Made by a program: the position numbers and the translations under genes. From Paraburkholderia diazotrophica (GTDB lineage: Bacteria; Pseudomonadota; Gammaproteobacteria; Burkholderiales; Burkholderiaceae), in contig NZ_FNYE01000011.1 of NCBI RefSeq assembly GCF_900108945.1, positions 156,169 through 220,168 of the forward strand: DNA of 64,000 bases, in the 5' to 3' direction. The notes under the pieces were generated by a model that was given only the letters and a program-made list of their open reading frames with translations, searched no databases and was not told the origin of the DNA. This document shows positions 1-7,735 of the stretch, in pieces; within the stretch, counting starts at the first letter, position 1; each line of letters begins with the position of its first letter.

Positions 1-461
1 CCGAGCAGACGCAGATCCGGCCTTTCATCGAGCAGATCGAGCGTGAAATGCAGATCGGTCGTCATGCGGTCGCGGTGTGTCTCGATGTAGACGGGAACGT
101 CCACCTGTTCCGCGAGCCGCTGCCAGCCGTCGATCAGCGCGAGCGCATCGGCGAGGCGGCGCGGCCTCACATCCGGTTGCAGGTCGATATGATGCGCGCC
201 GAACTCGACGGCATGTTCGAGGATCGGGCAGAGATCGTCGATCGTTCGCGGAAAGCATTGCGCTTCCGCTCGCAGACCGTATGGCGCGAGAACTTGCGCG
301 AGGCGCCGTACATCGTCGCGCGATCCGTACGACGCACTCACGCCTTCGAAGCCCGCTTGCGCGATCAGCGCGATGTTTTCTTCGAGTGAGCGCTCGAAGC
401 CATCCGTATGACGGCGCTCCATGGCCCACAGCGACTGATAGACGGCGAGCCGTTGCGTCAT
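1..461 (-). CDS. Sugar phosphate isomerase/epimerase (TIM barrel), 3' end cut by window edge
   Basis: The visible 153 residues read as the N-terminal half of an AP-endonuclease-2/xylose-isomerase-like TIM barrel. These enzymes isomerise or epimerise sugars, inositols or their phosphates in the cytoplasm using a divalent metal. The segment VYIETHRDR near residue 130 carries the Glu that is usually a metal ligand in the family. The ATG overlaps the stop of the upstream ferredoxin reductase in an ATGA junction (458-461), so the two are translationally coupled. This places the enzyme in the same pathway as the MocDEF-like oxygenase. Rhizobial rhizopine loci carry a similar isomerase-like protein (MocC), which is suggestive only. 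The C-terminus lies outside the window and the substrate is unknown. Confidence 0.8.
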   Translation of the reverse strand, partial: MTQRLAVYQSLWAMERRHTDGFERSLEENIALIAQAGFEGVSASYGSRDDVRRLAQVLAPYGLRAEAQCFPRTIDDLCPILEHAVEFGAHHIDLQPDVRPRRLADALALIDGWQRLAEQVDVPVYIETHRDRMTTDLHFTLDLLDERPDLRLL

Positions 462-1705
462 GCCGTCTCCGTGGCGACGAGATCTTTCAGCTTGACGGCG
501 GGATCTTCGAGCTGCGCAGGCTCGATGCGGGCACGTTGCGCGATCAGCGCTTGCGCGACGCGCACATCGCGTGCGATCTCGGCGAGCTTGCCGGCGCCGC
601 TCGCGCCGACCAGCACGCCGTCGCGATCGAGTGCGAAGAAAATGCGCGACGTCGCGCCCGTTTCGCGCACGACGGTCTGCACGCCGAATGCGGGCATGCC
701 CGCAATCTGGATCGTCATATCGTATTGATTCGACCAGAACCACGGCACTTCCGAGTACGTTTCGCCGCGCTCCAGCATGTTGCGCGCGACGATGCGCGCG
801 TGGTCTTCCGCGTTCTTCCAGCATTCGAGCCGCATGCGCCGCCTGAACAGACGATGCGGAAACGAACACACGTCGCCCGCTGCGAAGATGTGCGGGTCGT
901 TCGTGCGCAACGTATCGTCGACGGCGATGCCGTCCGCAACGTCGATGCCCGCGGCCTCCGCCAGTTCCGTGCGCGGCTTCACGCCAATGCCGACGACCAC
1001 GCAATCGCACGCGATCTGCGTGCCGTCCTTGAGCTTGACGCCCGTCACGCTCGTCGTGCCCAACAGCCGTTCGATCTGCGCGGCGAAATGGATCTTCACG
1101 CCCATCTCGCGATGCCTGTCGATCAGATAGCCCGCGACGACTTCAGGCACTGCACGCATCAGCGCCCGCGCGCCCGCTTCGATGACGACCACTTCGCAGC
1201 CGCGCGCAACGGCCGACGCAGCGACTTCAAGGCCGATGAAGCCCGCGCCGACAATCGCGATGCGCCGCGAAGGCTGCAATGCTTCGGCGAGCGCATTGGC
1301 GTCGTCTGCCGTGCGCAGCAGATACACGCCTTCGAGATTCGCGCCCGGCACGTCGAGACGCCTCGGCTCGGCACCCGTCGCGATCAGCAGACGCTGATAG
1401 TCGATGCTGCGTCCATCCTTCAGGATGACCTTGCGCGCGCCGCGATCGATCTGCTGCACGCACGCATCGACGCGCAGATCAATGCGTTGATCGCGGTAGA
1501 ACGCGTCATCATAGAACGCACATTGCGCCGTGCTTCGTTCGCCGAGCAGCACGGCTTTCGACAGTGGCGGCCGGTCGTAAGGGGCAGTGCATTCGTTGCC
1601 GAGCAGCGTGATCTCGCCGTCCCAGCCGTTTTGGCGAAGTGCATGCGCGGTGCGCGCGCCGCATTGGCCTGCGCCGATGATCACCATTGCGGGACGTGTA
1701 CTCAT
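458..1705 (-). CDS. FAD-dependent NAD(P)H:ferredoxin reductase (MocF-like)
   Basis: A 415-residue reductase of the rubredoxin/putidaredoxin reductase family. It has an N-terminal FAD-binding Rossmann motif (IIGAGQCGARTA, from about residue 9), a second dinucleotide motif for NAD(P)H (IVGAGFIGLEVA, near residue 150), and the FAD motif IFAAGDVC near residue 280. Such enzymes pass electrons from NAD(P)H to a small ferredoxin that feeds an oxygenase. The start chosen is the ATG at 1705 because it overlaps the TGA of the Rieske gene (ATGA), and the dinucleotide motif then falls at the usual place. The neighbours (Rieske ferredoxin and diiron hydroxylase) make this the reductase of a three-component system like MocDEF. 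The family call is firm; the physiological substrate of the system is inferred. Confidence 0.9.
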   Translation of the reverse strand: MSTRPAMVIIGAGQCGARTAHALRQNGWDGEITLLGNECTAPYDRPPLSKAVLLGERSTAQCAFYDDAFYRDQRIDLRVDACVQQIDRGARKVILKDGRSIDYQRLLIATGAEPRRLDVPGANLEGVYLLRTADDANALAEALQPSRRIAIVGAGFIGLEVAASAVARGCEVVVIEAGARALMRAVPEVVAGYLIDRHREMGVKIHFAAQIERLLGTTSVTGVKLKDGTQIACDCVVVGIGVKPRTELAEAAGIDVADGIAVDDTLRTNDPHIFAAGDVCSFPHRLFRRRMRLECWKNAEDHARIVARNMLERGETYSEVPWFWSNQYDMTIQIAGMPAFGVQTVVRETGATSRIFFALDRDGVLVGASGAGKLAEIARDVRVAQALIAQRARIEPAQLEDPAVKLKDLVATETA

Positions 1706-2049
1706 GACGCCTCCTGCACGGGAACGCCAAGCAGCACTTCGCCGTTTTCGACACGCACAGGGTACGTCTTCAGATGCACGCAGACGGGCGCGCTCATCGC
1801 CTTGCCGCTGGGAATGTCGAAGCGCCCCTGGTGCAGCGGGCATTCGATTTCGCCATTCACGACGAAGCCATCGGCGAGATGTGCCTGCTCATGCGTGCAC
1901 CAGCCGTCCGACGCATAAAAGCCATCCGCGATCCGATAGACCGCGTAGCTCGCGCCAGCGTGATCGAAGCGCATGACGTCTTCTTCGTCGATGTCGTCGG
2001 GCGCGCAGGCCGCAATCCAGTGGATCTTTGCATTCGTTTCGACGCTCAT
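1702..2049 (-). CDS. mocE: Rieske-type 2Fe-2S ferredoxin (MocE-like)
   Basis: A 115-residue soluble Rieske ferredoxin. The cluster ligands are visible as Cys51-x-His53 and Cys70-x-x-His73 (CTH and CPLH), giving a [2Fe-2S] centre with two Cys and two His. Its size suits a free electron carrier rather than an oxygenase alpha subunit. It should shuttle electrons from the FAD reductase encoded just downstream to the diiron hydroxylase just upstream. The gene starts 32 nt after the hydroxylase stop, with a purine-rich GGAGA upstream of the ATG, and its stop overlaps the reductase start by 4 nt. The protein matches the MocE group named after rhizopine catabolism in Sinorhizobium; the shared name does not prove a shared substrate. 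Confidence 0.9.
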   Translation of the reverse strand: MSVETNAKIHWIAACAPDDIDEEDVMRFDHAGASYAVYRIADGFYASDGWCTHEQAHLADGFVVNGEIECPLHQGRFDIPSGKAMSAPVCVHLKTYPVRVENGEVLLGVPVQEAS

Positions 2050-2081
2050 GGTGTTCTCCTCTCCTCGAATGTTCTTGTACG

Positions 2082-3113
2082 TCAGGCAGCGGGAAGGTTT
2101 CGTTCGATCACATGCGTAGGGTCCGTGCGCTGCTTCCACAACGCGGGCACCATTTCGCGGTACACCGCATACACACTCGGATACGGGGGCGGCAACTGGT
2201 CCTTGATCGCTTCGTGAAGACGCGGTAGCGCATGGAACGGCACCATCGGCAGCAGATGATGCTCGAGGTGATAGTTCATGTTCAGATAAAGAAAGCGGAA
2301 CACGAAGTTGGTGTGCACGGTGCGCGTATTCAGCCGATGGTCTTTCACGTTGACGGCAAGCCCCGCATGCTGCGTGAGGCCGAGCAGTTGATGCAGCCAG
2401 CCGCCATAAAAGCGCGGCGTCCACACGAACATCAGTGGGAGAAAGCTGCGCATCGCAATCGCCAGTGCAATCGTGCCGATCACGACGGCCAGATAAATGC
2501 GGCACGACCAGATCATCTTGGGTTTTTCGCTTGCGGGCAGAAAGGCGTCGGTGGCGGCATCGACGCGGCCAAATGCGTGGCGCACGATCTTCTTGATTTC
2601 GAGCGAGCTGCCGACCAGTCCGACGAAATCGAGAATGATGGGCAGTACTTTCGTCGGGCGCGTGACCTGAATTTCCGGGTCGCGCGTCTGGAAGTACGTA
2701 TGCGTGTGGTGACGCGCATGACTCCAGCGCCACCAGTAGCCTTCGCGGATCGTCATGAACGACGACAGGTGATAGAGCGCGTCGTTGATCCAGCGTGTCT
2801 TGAACGGCGTGCCGTGCGACAGCTCATGCCAGCGCGCGTCGCTCGACGAATAGATCGTGCCGTAGACGAAGAACGCGGGCACGGCCCACCACGTGCTCCA
2901 CGCGAAGGCTGCCACCGCGCCTGACGCGACGAGCAGCACGAGCCACGGAATGAAATTGCGCAGGCCCGCGGCATCGTCGCGCTTCATCAGTTCCTTGAGC
3001 ACCGCGCGCGGAATGCGTGGCTGATACCACTGCTGCGCGAGGCGCGTGTCGAAGGCGGAGTCGTCTTCCTGGGGCGCCGTTGCGCGGCCATCGACGGCTG
3101 AAGTCGAGGACAT
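2082..3113 (-). CDS. mocD: Membrane diiron fatty-acid-desaturase-like hydroxylase (MocD-like)
   Basis: A 343-residue integral membrane oxygenase of the fatty acid desaturase/alkane hydroxylase superfamily. The three histidine boxes that hold the diiron site are present: HELSH (96-100), HARHH (132-136) and HLEHH (282-286). Hydrophobic segments lie at about 53-90 and 205-235. It is the terminal oxygenase of a three-component chain whose ferredoxin and reductase follow directly, as in the mocDEF genes of rhizopine-degrading rhizobia, where MocD is thought to remove an O-methyl group. The ATG at 3113 has GGAGACA 5 nt upstream, and the preceding bases (3124-3141) are an 18-bp element that recurs at 42713-42730. 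Fatty acid desaturation is an alternative function, but the dedicated redox partners favour hydroxylation or demethylation of a small substrate. Confidence 0.82.
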   Translation of the reverse strand: MSSTSAVDGRATAPQEDDSAFDTRLAQQWYQPRIPRAVLKELMKRDDAAGLRNFIPWLVLLVASGAVAAFAWSTWWAVPAFFVYGTIYSSSDARWHELSHGTPFKTRWINDALYHLSSFMTIREGYWWRWSHARHHTHTYFQTRDPEIQVTRPTKVLPIILDFVGLVGSSLEIKKIVRHAFGRVDAATDAFLPASEKPKMIWSCRIYLAVVIGTIALAIAMRSFLPLMFVWTPRFYGGWLHQLLGLTQHAGLAVNVKDHRLNTRTVHTNFVFRFLYLNMNYHLEHHLLPMVPFHALPRLHEAIKDQLPPPYPSVYAVYREMVPALWKQRTDPTHVIERNLPAA

Positions 3114-3123
3114 GAGTTGTCTC

Positions 3124-3141
3124 CTTACTCTGGTCCCATGC
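3124..3141 (-). repeat. 18-bp element shared with the eutB-eutC gap
   Basis: On the minus strand the sequence GCATGGGACCAGAGTAAG sits directly before the Shine-Dalgarno of the MocD-like gene. The identical 18 bp occurs on the plus strand at 42713-42730, just upstream of eutC, where it forms one arm of a larger palindrome. The gene sequences are unrelated, so this looks like a dispersed genomic element rather than paralogy. Confidence 0.65.
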
Positions 3142-3319
3142 AAGCTTGTTTTGCATGCTTTGCGTTTGCGGGTTTTCCTTCAGCGGGACGCTTCAGGACT
3201 TATTCCGTATGCACAAAGATAGTAGAAGGAGAGCTTGGCCTCACGCCGAAAAATGATGGATTTCCATCATGCCACGCGGACGACGCATGGATAGCGCCGT
3301 AAAGCGGCGCGCGGGAGGC

Positions 3320-3454
3320 TCAGGGGCGCAATAGATCGAATCCGCCGAGCACGATCACACCGCTCAACACGATGAGTGAAACCGAGTGCTGGCCAAAATA
3401 GAGAACTGCTGCGGCGGCCCACGTTGTAAGGCAAAAGGCGGCAATGCGTTTCAT
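3320..3454 (-). CDS. Small hydrophobic membrane peptide, 44 aa, unknown function
   Basis: A 44-codon frame from ATG (3454) to TGA (3320). The peptide begins with MKR and is largely apolar, with one hydrophobic stretch at about residues 4-20 and another at about 26-38, ending in FDLLRP. This pattern suggests two short membrane segments or a hairpin. The possible ribosome site (GAGCAG about 10 nt upstream) is weak. It lies alone between the MocD promoter region and the first porin, on the minus strand. I do not recognise a family. Support comes from the coherent hydrophobic pattern and the charged start, not from homology, so it should be treated as a candidate small gene. Confidence 0.45.
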   Translation of the reverse strand: MKRIAAFCLTTWAAAAVLYFGQHSVSLIVLSGVIVLGGFDLLRP

Positions 3455-3640
3455 GCGGGTACTGCTCGAACAGAGCTATGTGAATCAAGGGTTTTCCCTA
3501 TATATCATAGTTCTTCCCGGCAGGTTTTTCGTGCGGCTTTGCGCGGCTGAAATGGAATGCGGGCGACGTGGCCTTTCAAATGCCATGTCACCCGCCTTGA
3601 AGCAAGCACGCGCGTTACCGAAGATGCGTGCCGTTCATCA

Positions 3641-4777
3641 TCAGAAGATGTTGCGGATGCCGACCGAAACGCCCGTCTGGTTCGACGTGCCGGGGAGTTC
3701 GACTGCCGCTGCGCCCGTGACCTTGTTGAAGTCGACGGTGCCATACACTTCCGTGCGCCTGGACAGCGCGTATTCCGCGACGGCCACGCCTGTGTAGCGG
3801 TTGCCGCTGCCGAGCGCGCCGCCGCCGATTGCCGCGTTCTTCATATGGTCGTAGTAGAACGCGCCCGTCAGCAGCAGGGCGGGCGTTGCTTGCCACGTCA
3901 CGCCTGCCAACGGACCGTCGTCCTTGCGGCCGGAGCCCTTCAGGATGTCGACGCCGAGCGTCAGATCGCGCTGCGAGAGCGTGCTGTCGACGAAGCCCGT
4001 GTCGTCCTTCGAATGCAGATAGCCGATATAGATCTTCGCGGTGCTGAACGCGTAGACGGCATTCGCGTTGAAGATCGTCTGCTTGTGATTCGAGTTGTCG
4101 CTGTTCTGCTGCACGCCTGCTACGACGCTCAGCGAACCGAACGTATACGACGCGGTGAAGCCATACATGCTGCCCGCGCCGAGGTGGCCCGGAATCTGGC
4201 CGGAGAAGCCATTTGCACCCGTCGACGTCGAGTCCGTGCCGAACGAATACATCGCCTTGACGTTCAGGCCGCCGAACGTGCCGTCGTACTTCACGGCGTT
4301 GTCCGCGTAGAGGCCTGCGCCCAATGCAACGGGCAGCCACGCGTTTTCGAAGTAGTTGCCGACGGTGAGAGGATCGTACGTATCGCCGAGCAGATCGAAT
4401 AGCGGCGTCTTTTGACGGCCGAGCGTCAGCGTGCCGTAGTTGCTCGACAGGCCGACATAGGCGGCGCGATTGAAGAGGCGCTTGCTATCCGATTGCGCGC
4501 CGCTTTGCAGATCGATGCCGCTTTCCAGCTGGAAGATCGCCTTCAGGCCATTGCCCAGATCTTCGGAACCCTTCAGGCCGAAACGGCTGTTCGTTATCGC
4601 GCCGTTGGTCATGAAGATGCGTCCTTCGTTGTTCGCGTTGGAGTGCGTCAGATAGCGAATGCCGACGTCCGCGACGCCATACAGCGTGACCGAGCTTTGC
4701 GCGAATGCGGACTGGCAGGCGAGTGCGATCGCCGATGTGCCCAATGCCGCGGCGGCTCGTTTGAGTTGTTTGTTCAT
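3641..4777 (-). CDS. Gram-negative outer membrane porin (OmpC-like, Burkholderia type)
   Basis: A 378-residue trimeric-porin-family protein. A signal peptide of about 26 residues ends in QSAFA, followed by the classic porin start QSSVTLYGVADVGIRY. Repeated GLKGSEDLGNGLKAIFQLE and RAAYVGLSSNYGTLTLGRQ blocks are the hallmark beta strands of Burkholderia porins, and the chain ends in a C-terminal Phe, needed for outer membrane insertion. It forms a diffusion channel for small hydrophilic solutes. The start ATG at 4777 gives a canonical Lys-rich signal peptide (MNKQLKR). It is transcribed alone; the 330-bp upstream gap holds its promoter and the terminator of the DoxX gene. A second, only moderately similar porin is at 27646-28800. 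Confidence 0.95.
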   Translation of the reverse strand: MNKQLKRAAAALGTSAIALACQSAFAQSSVTLYGVADVGIRYLTHSNANNEGRIFMTNGAITNSRFGLKGSEDLGNGLKAIFQLESGIDLQSGAQSDSKRLFNRAAYVGLSSNYGTLTLGRQKTPLFDLLGDTYDPLTVGNYFENAWLPVALGAGLYADNAVKYDGTFGGLNVKAMYSFGTDSTSTGANGFSGQIPGHLGAGSMYGFTASYTFGSLSVVAGVQQNSDNSNHKQTIFNANAVYAFSTAKIYIGYLHSKDDTGFVDSTLSQRDLTLGVDILKGSGRKDDGPLAGVTWQATPALLLTGAFYYDHMKNAAIGGGALGSGNRYTGVAVAEYALSRRTEVYGTVDFNKVTGAAAVELPGTSNQTGVSVGIRNIF

Positions 4778-5107
4778 GGTTGTCTTTTCAGTTGAGAACC
4801 CTGCATGAGCTTTTTGTTTTACGCGCGACGGGTGAGCCGATCTGCACTTGCGTCTCCAATGCGTGAGTTGCAAATAGCGCTTTGCAAACAGACAGGCTGA
4901 TTGTGAGAGTCTCCTGGCTCGTGCGCGCCTTGCTCAATGCAGGCAGGCGGACTCTTATCACATCACTTTCGGCGACGCCGCGAACGTGACAATAGTGTTG
5001 TGCCGATGCCTCAATTGCAGCGATTTGCGCCGCGTTGTACCCGGTTGCGAGTCCAACAACAAAAGGGCGGCCAGTGGCCGCCCCGCTTGACAACGCTCTA
5101 ACCTTGC
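4778..5107. other. Intergenic region: porin promoter region and DoxX terminator
   Basis: This 330-bp gap contains the rho-independent terminator of the doxX gene at 5061-5084 and presumably the porin promoter and leader. A minus frame across most of it begins inside the terminator, so I do not regard it as a gene. Confidence 0.5.
5061..5084 (-). terminator. Rho-independent terminator after doxX
   Basis: On the minus strand an 8-bp GC-only stem (GGGCGGCC at 5065-5072 pairing with 5076-5083, extendable by an A-T pair) with a tight loop is followed by TTTTGTTGTTGG. It lies 24 bp past the doxX stop codon. Confidence 0.85.
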
Positions 5108-5518
5108 TTAGACGCGATCGATCGAGTACTTGCCCGGACCCGTCACGAACAACAGCAGCAATCCGCCGATGATGCTGATGTTCTTGTAGAAGTTGATCAT
5201 ATTGACGAAATGCTCCATGCCCGTTTGCGTCCAGAAGTGGTGGCCGATAAACGCGGTGGCGAGCGTATAGACGGCAAGCAGAAGCGCGAGCGGGCGCGTC
5301 TTGAAGCCGATGGCGATCACGATGCCCACCGCCAGTTCCATCACGATCGCAATGATCGCGGACACGGCAGGCGCGGGTGCGCCCGTTGCCGCCATGTACT
5401 GCTCGGTGCCGGAGAAGCCGGTGAGCTTGCTCCAGCCAAACAGCACGAAAAGCACGACCAAAAGCACACGTCCGACGAGCAGCAGTGCGTCCTTGCGTTG
5501 TTCGATAAAAGCGTTCAT
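5108..5518 (-). CDS. DoxX family inner membrane protein
   Basis: A 136-residue protein with four hydrophobic segments (about 14-36, 50-72, 76-92 and 112-130), typical of the DoxX/DoxD-like family. Members are small inner-membrane proteins often linked to redox or thiol stress; the biochemical role of this subgroup is not settled. The ATG at 5518 is preceded at good spacing by AAAGAGA, which I prefer over an in-frame TTG 18 nt upstream. It follows the pirin gene on the same strand with a 45-bp gap, and a LysR regulator is transcribed divergently from pirin. This pirin-DoxX-LysR arrangement suggests one small regulon. A clear terminator follows. Confidence 0.9.
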   Translation of the reverse strand: MNAFIEQRKDALLLVGRVLLVVLFVLFGWSKLTGFSGTEQYMAATGAPAPAVSAIIAIVMELAVGIVIAIGFKTRPLALLLAVYTLATAFIGHHFWTQTGMEHFVNMINFYKNISIIGGLLLLFVTGPGKYSIDRV

Positions 5519-5563
5519 GTTCAATGTCTCTTTCAAGTTAGTTGAGCCGTCAGCGTCTGCCGC

Positions 5564-6289
5564 TTACGACCACAGTTCCGATACTTCGTTATTGCGCAAG
5601 TCGAATACGAGTACTTCCGCGTCTTGCCCATCCGTCAATTCGAGTCGGCGTTCGTTGCGAATGCGCGCGCCGTCGCCTTCATTCAGTTCGACGCCGTTCA
5701 CCTTCACGCTGCCGCGTGCGACATGCACGTACGCGTAGCGGTCAGCGGCGATATCGACGCCTGCCGTTTCGTTGCCGTCGAGAAGACCGGCGTACACGCG
5801 CGCGTCCTGGCGCAATTCGAGCGACCCGTTCTCGCCATCGGGCGACAGCACGAGGCGCAGCGTGCCGCGCTTGTCCTGCGCGGAGAAGTTCTGCTGCTGG
5901 TAACGCGGCGTCGCGCCCTTCACCGACGGCGCGATCCAGATCTGCAGGAAGTGCACCGGCTCGCTTGCCGAATGGTTGAACTCGCTATGCGTGACACCCG
6001 TGCCTGCGCTCATCAGCTGCACGTCGCCGGGGACGATCACCGAGCCCGTGCCCATCGAGTCCTTGTGCTCGAGCGCGCCTTCCAGCACGTACGAGAAGAT
6101 CTCCATGTCGCGATGCGGGTGCTTGCCGAAGCCACGGGCCGGGGCCACGCGGTCGTCGTTGATCACGAGCAGATCGGAGAAGCCGATCTGCTTCGGGTCG
6201 TAGTAGTTCGCGAACGAGAAGGTATGGCGCGAGCTGAGCCAGCCGTGTTCAGCGCGCCCGCGTTCGTTTGCGTGTCTGATGTCGATCAT
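5564..6289 (-). CDS. Pirin family protein (YhaK-like bicupin)
   Basis: A 241-residue two-cupin protein. The N-terminal cupin carries the pirin metal motif HPHRDMEIFSYVLEG (near residues 57-71) and GVTHSEFNHS (near 98-107), providing the three His and one Glu that bind iron. Some members of the family have quercetinase activity and others act as redox-sensitive cytoplasmic proteins, so the precise activity here is open. The ATG at 6289 has an excellent GGAGG upstream. DoxX follows on the same strand and a LysR regulator is divergent (6446), which suggests regulation by that LysR protein through the 156-bp shared gap. Confidence 0.92.
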   Translation of the reverse strand: MIDIRHANERGRAEHGWLSSRHTFSFANYYDPKQIGFSDLLVINDDRVAPARGFGKHPHRDMEIFSYVLEGALEHKDSMGTGSVIVPGDVQLMSAGTGVTHSEFNHSASEPVHFLQIWIAPSVKGATPRYQQQNFSAQDKRGTLRLVLSPDGENGSLELRQDARVYAGLLDGNETAGVDIAADRYAYVHVARGSVKVNGVELNEGDGARIRNERRLELTDGQDAEVLVFDLRNNEVSELWS

Positions 6290-6445
6290 TTCCCACCTCC
6301 GTTTATGGATTTGCCTTTGCTTCTCATGACAGCGACGGTGTCGTTGTCTGAAGCGGTGAGAGAAGTGTAGGTCAATCGGAGTGACGATAATCGACGTAAA
6401 ATTGGAATCACTGTCGCATTTTTGTGGACAAACGAGGCGCAACCG

Positions 6446-7336
6446 ATGCAACTGGACGATCTGAGAATCTTCGTCGCGACTGTCGACGCGCGCAATTTCA
6501 CGGCGGCCGCGATCCGCCTGCAACTGTCGAAGCAGTTCGTCAGTCGGCGTGTGATGGCGCTCGAAGCGAGCCTCGGCGTGCGCCTGCTTGTGCGCAACAC
6601 GCGCAAGCTCGCCGTGACCGATCTGGGCTATGAGTTCTATCAGCGCGCGACGCGCATCCTCGCGGACGTGGAAGATGCCGAGCAGGCGATGTCGTCGGGG
6701 CGCTCGGACCCGCGCGGCCTGCTGCGGGTCAGCGCGCCGATGTCGTTCGGCATGATTCATCTGTCGCCGCTCGTGGCCGCATTCCTGCGCGCGAACCCCG
6801 ATGTGCGCATCGATATGGATCTGAGCGACCGGGTCGTCGACGTGGTGGGCGAGGGCTTCGACATGGCGCTGCGTATCGGCACGCTGGCGGACTCGACGCT
6901 GATCGCGCAGAAGCTCGCGGAAATACGCATGGTGTCGTGCTGCAGTCCCGCTTATCGCAAAGCGCGCCGCCCGCCCGCGACGCCCGACGATCTCGCGCGC
7001 CACGCGTGTCTGCTATATGGACAGGAAGGGCGCACCGGTTGGGAGTACATCGTCGATGGCGCGAGCAAGACGATCGAAGTACATGGTCCGCTGCGCGTGA
7101 ACAACGGCGAAGTGATCCGCGACGCGGCGATCGCGGGGCTGGGCATTGCGCGCCTGCCGGAGTTCATCGTGGCCGATGCGCTGGCAAGCGGCAAGCTCGT
7201 CGAAGTGCTCGACGCATTCGTCTCGCCGCCGTTGACGCTATATGCCGTGTACCCGCAACACAGGCAGGCTTCCGTGACGATCCGCGCGTTCACGCAGTTC
7301 CTGCGCGACCGTTTTGCCAAGGCGTTGCGCAAATAA
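6446..7336 (+). CDS. LysR-type transcriptional regulator
   Basis: A 296-residue LysR regulator. The N-terminal winged helix-turn-helix spans about residues 1-60 (LDDLRIFVATVDARNFT, then SKQFVSRRVMALEASLG), and the C-terminal effector-binding domain follows from about 90. The motif GRSDPRGLLRVSAP places it in the CrgA/AaeR-like subgroup. The ATG at 6446 is preceded by GAGG and starts exactly where LysR proteins normally do (MQLDDLRIF); an upstream TTG is less likely. It is transcribed away from the pirin-DoxX pair, which it probably controls. The inducer cannot be read from the sequence. Confidence 0.93.
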   Translation: MQLDDLRIFVATVDARNFTAAAIRLQLSKQFVSRRVMALEASLGVRLLVRNTRKLAVTDLGYEFYQRATRILADVEDAEQAMSSGRSDPRGLLRVSAPMSFGMIHLSPLVAAFLRANPDVRIDMDLSDRVVDVVGEGFDMALRIGTLADSTLIAQKLAEIRMVSCCSPAYRKARRPPATPDDLARHACLLYGQEGRTGWEYIVDGASKTIEVHGPLRVNNGEVIRDAAIAGLGIARLPEFIVADALASGKLVEVLDAFVSPPLTLYAVYPQHRQASVTIRAFTQFLRDRFAKALRK

Positions 7337-7537
7337 CCTGCAACCCGTTTGCACGCAGTGGGGCCCGTCGGTCTGCCGGGAGACCCTAAGGACTGGTTCC
7401 CCTGCCAGCACTTTTGAAAGTTTTCGCAGATAATGCGCGTACCTTTGCGGGCATCGGCCGAAATATGCACACAGGCGCATATTGACGCCGCGCCATAGCA
7501 AGGCTGAATCAATCAGATAGACCAAAGAGGGACAATC

Positions 7538-7735
7538 GTGGAACCTACCGAACCGGCCGGCCGCTCGTGGCTATGGCTCATCTTGCTGATCCCCTATATC
7601 GCGCTGTTGTGGCTGCCGTTCTATAACGACACGCGCCCTTCGTTCGCGGGTTTTCCTTTCTTCTACTGGTATCAGTTCCTGTGGGTTCCGCTCACGTCGC
7701 TGCTGATCTACGTCGTTTACCGGGGTATTAAATGA
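7538..7735 (+). CDS. DUF3311 small membrane subunit of the MctP symporter
   Basis: A 65-residue protein with two hydrophobic helices (about 11-27 and 42-61) separated by a short loop rich in aromatic residues (FFYWYQF). DUF3311 proteins are commonly encoded directly before SSS-family monocarboxylate permeases and are thought to be accessory subunits. The GTG start at 7538 has AAAGAGGGA at ideal spacing. The stop overlaps the mctP start (ATGA, 7732-7735), so the two are translationally coupled. Confidence 0.9.
   Translation: MEPTEPAGRSWLWLILLIPYIALLWLPFYNDTRPSFAGFPFFYWYQFLWVPLTSLLIYVVYRGIK

Noticed and set aside
4788..5093. Open minus-strand frame upstream of the porin (about 101 codons)
   Set aside because: It begins inside the doxX terminator hairpin, has no ribosome site and shows no family character.
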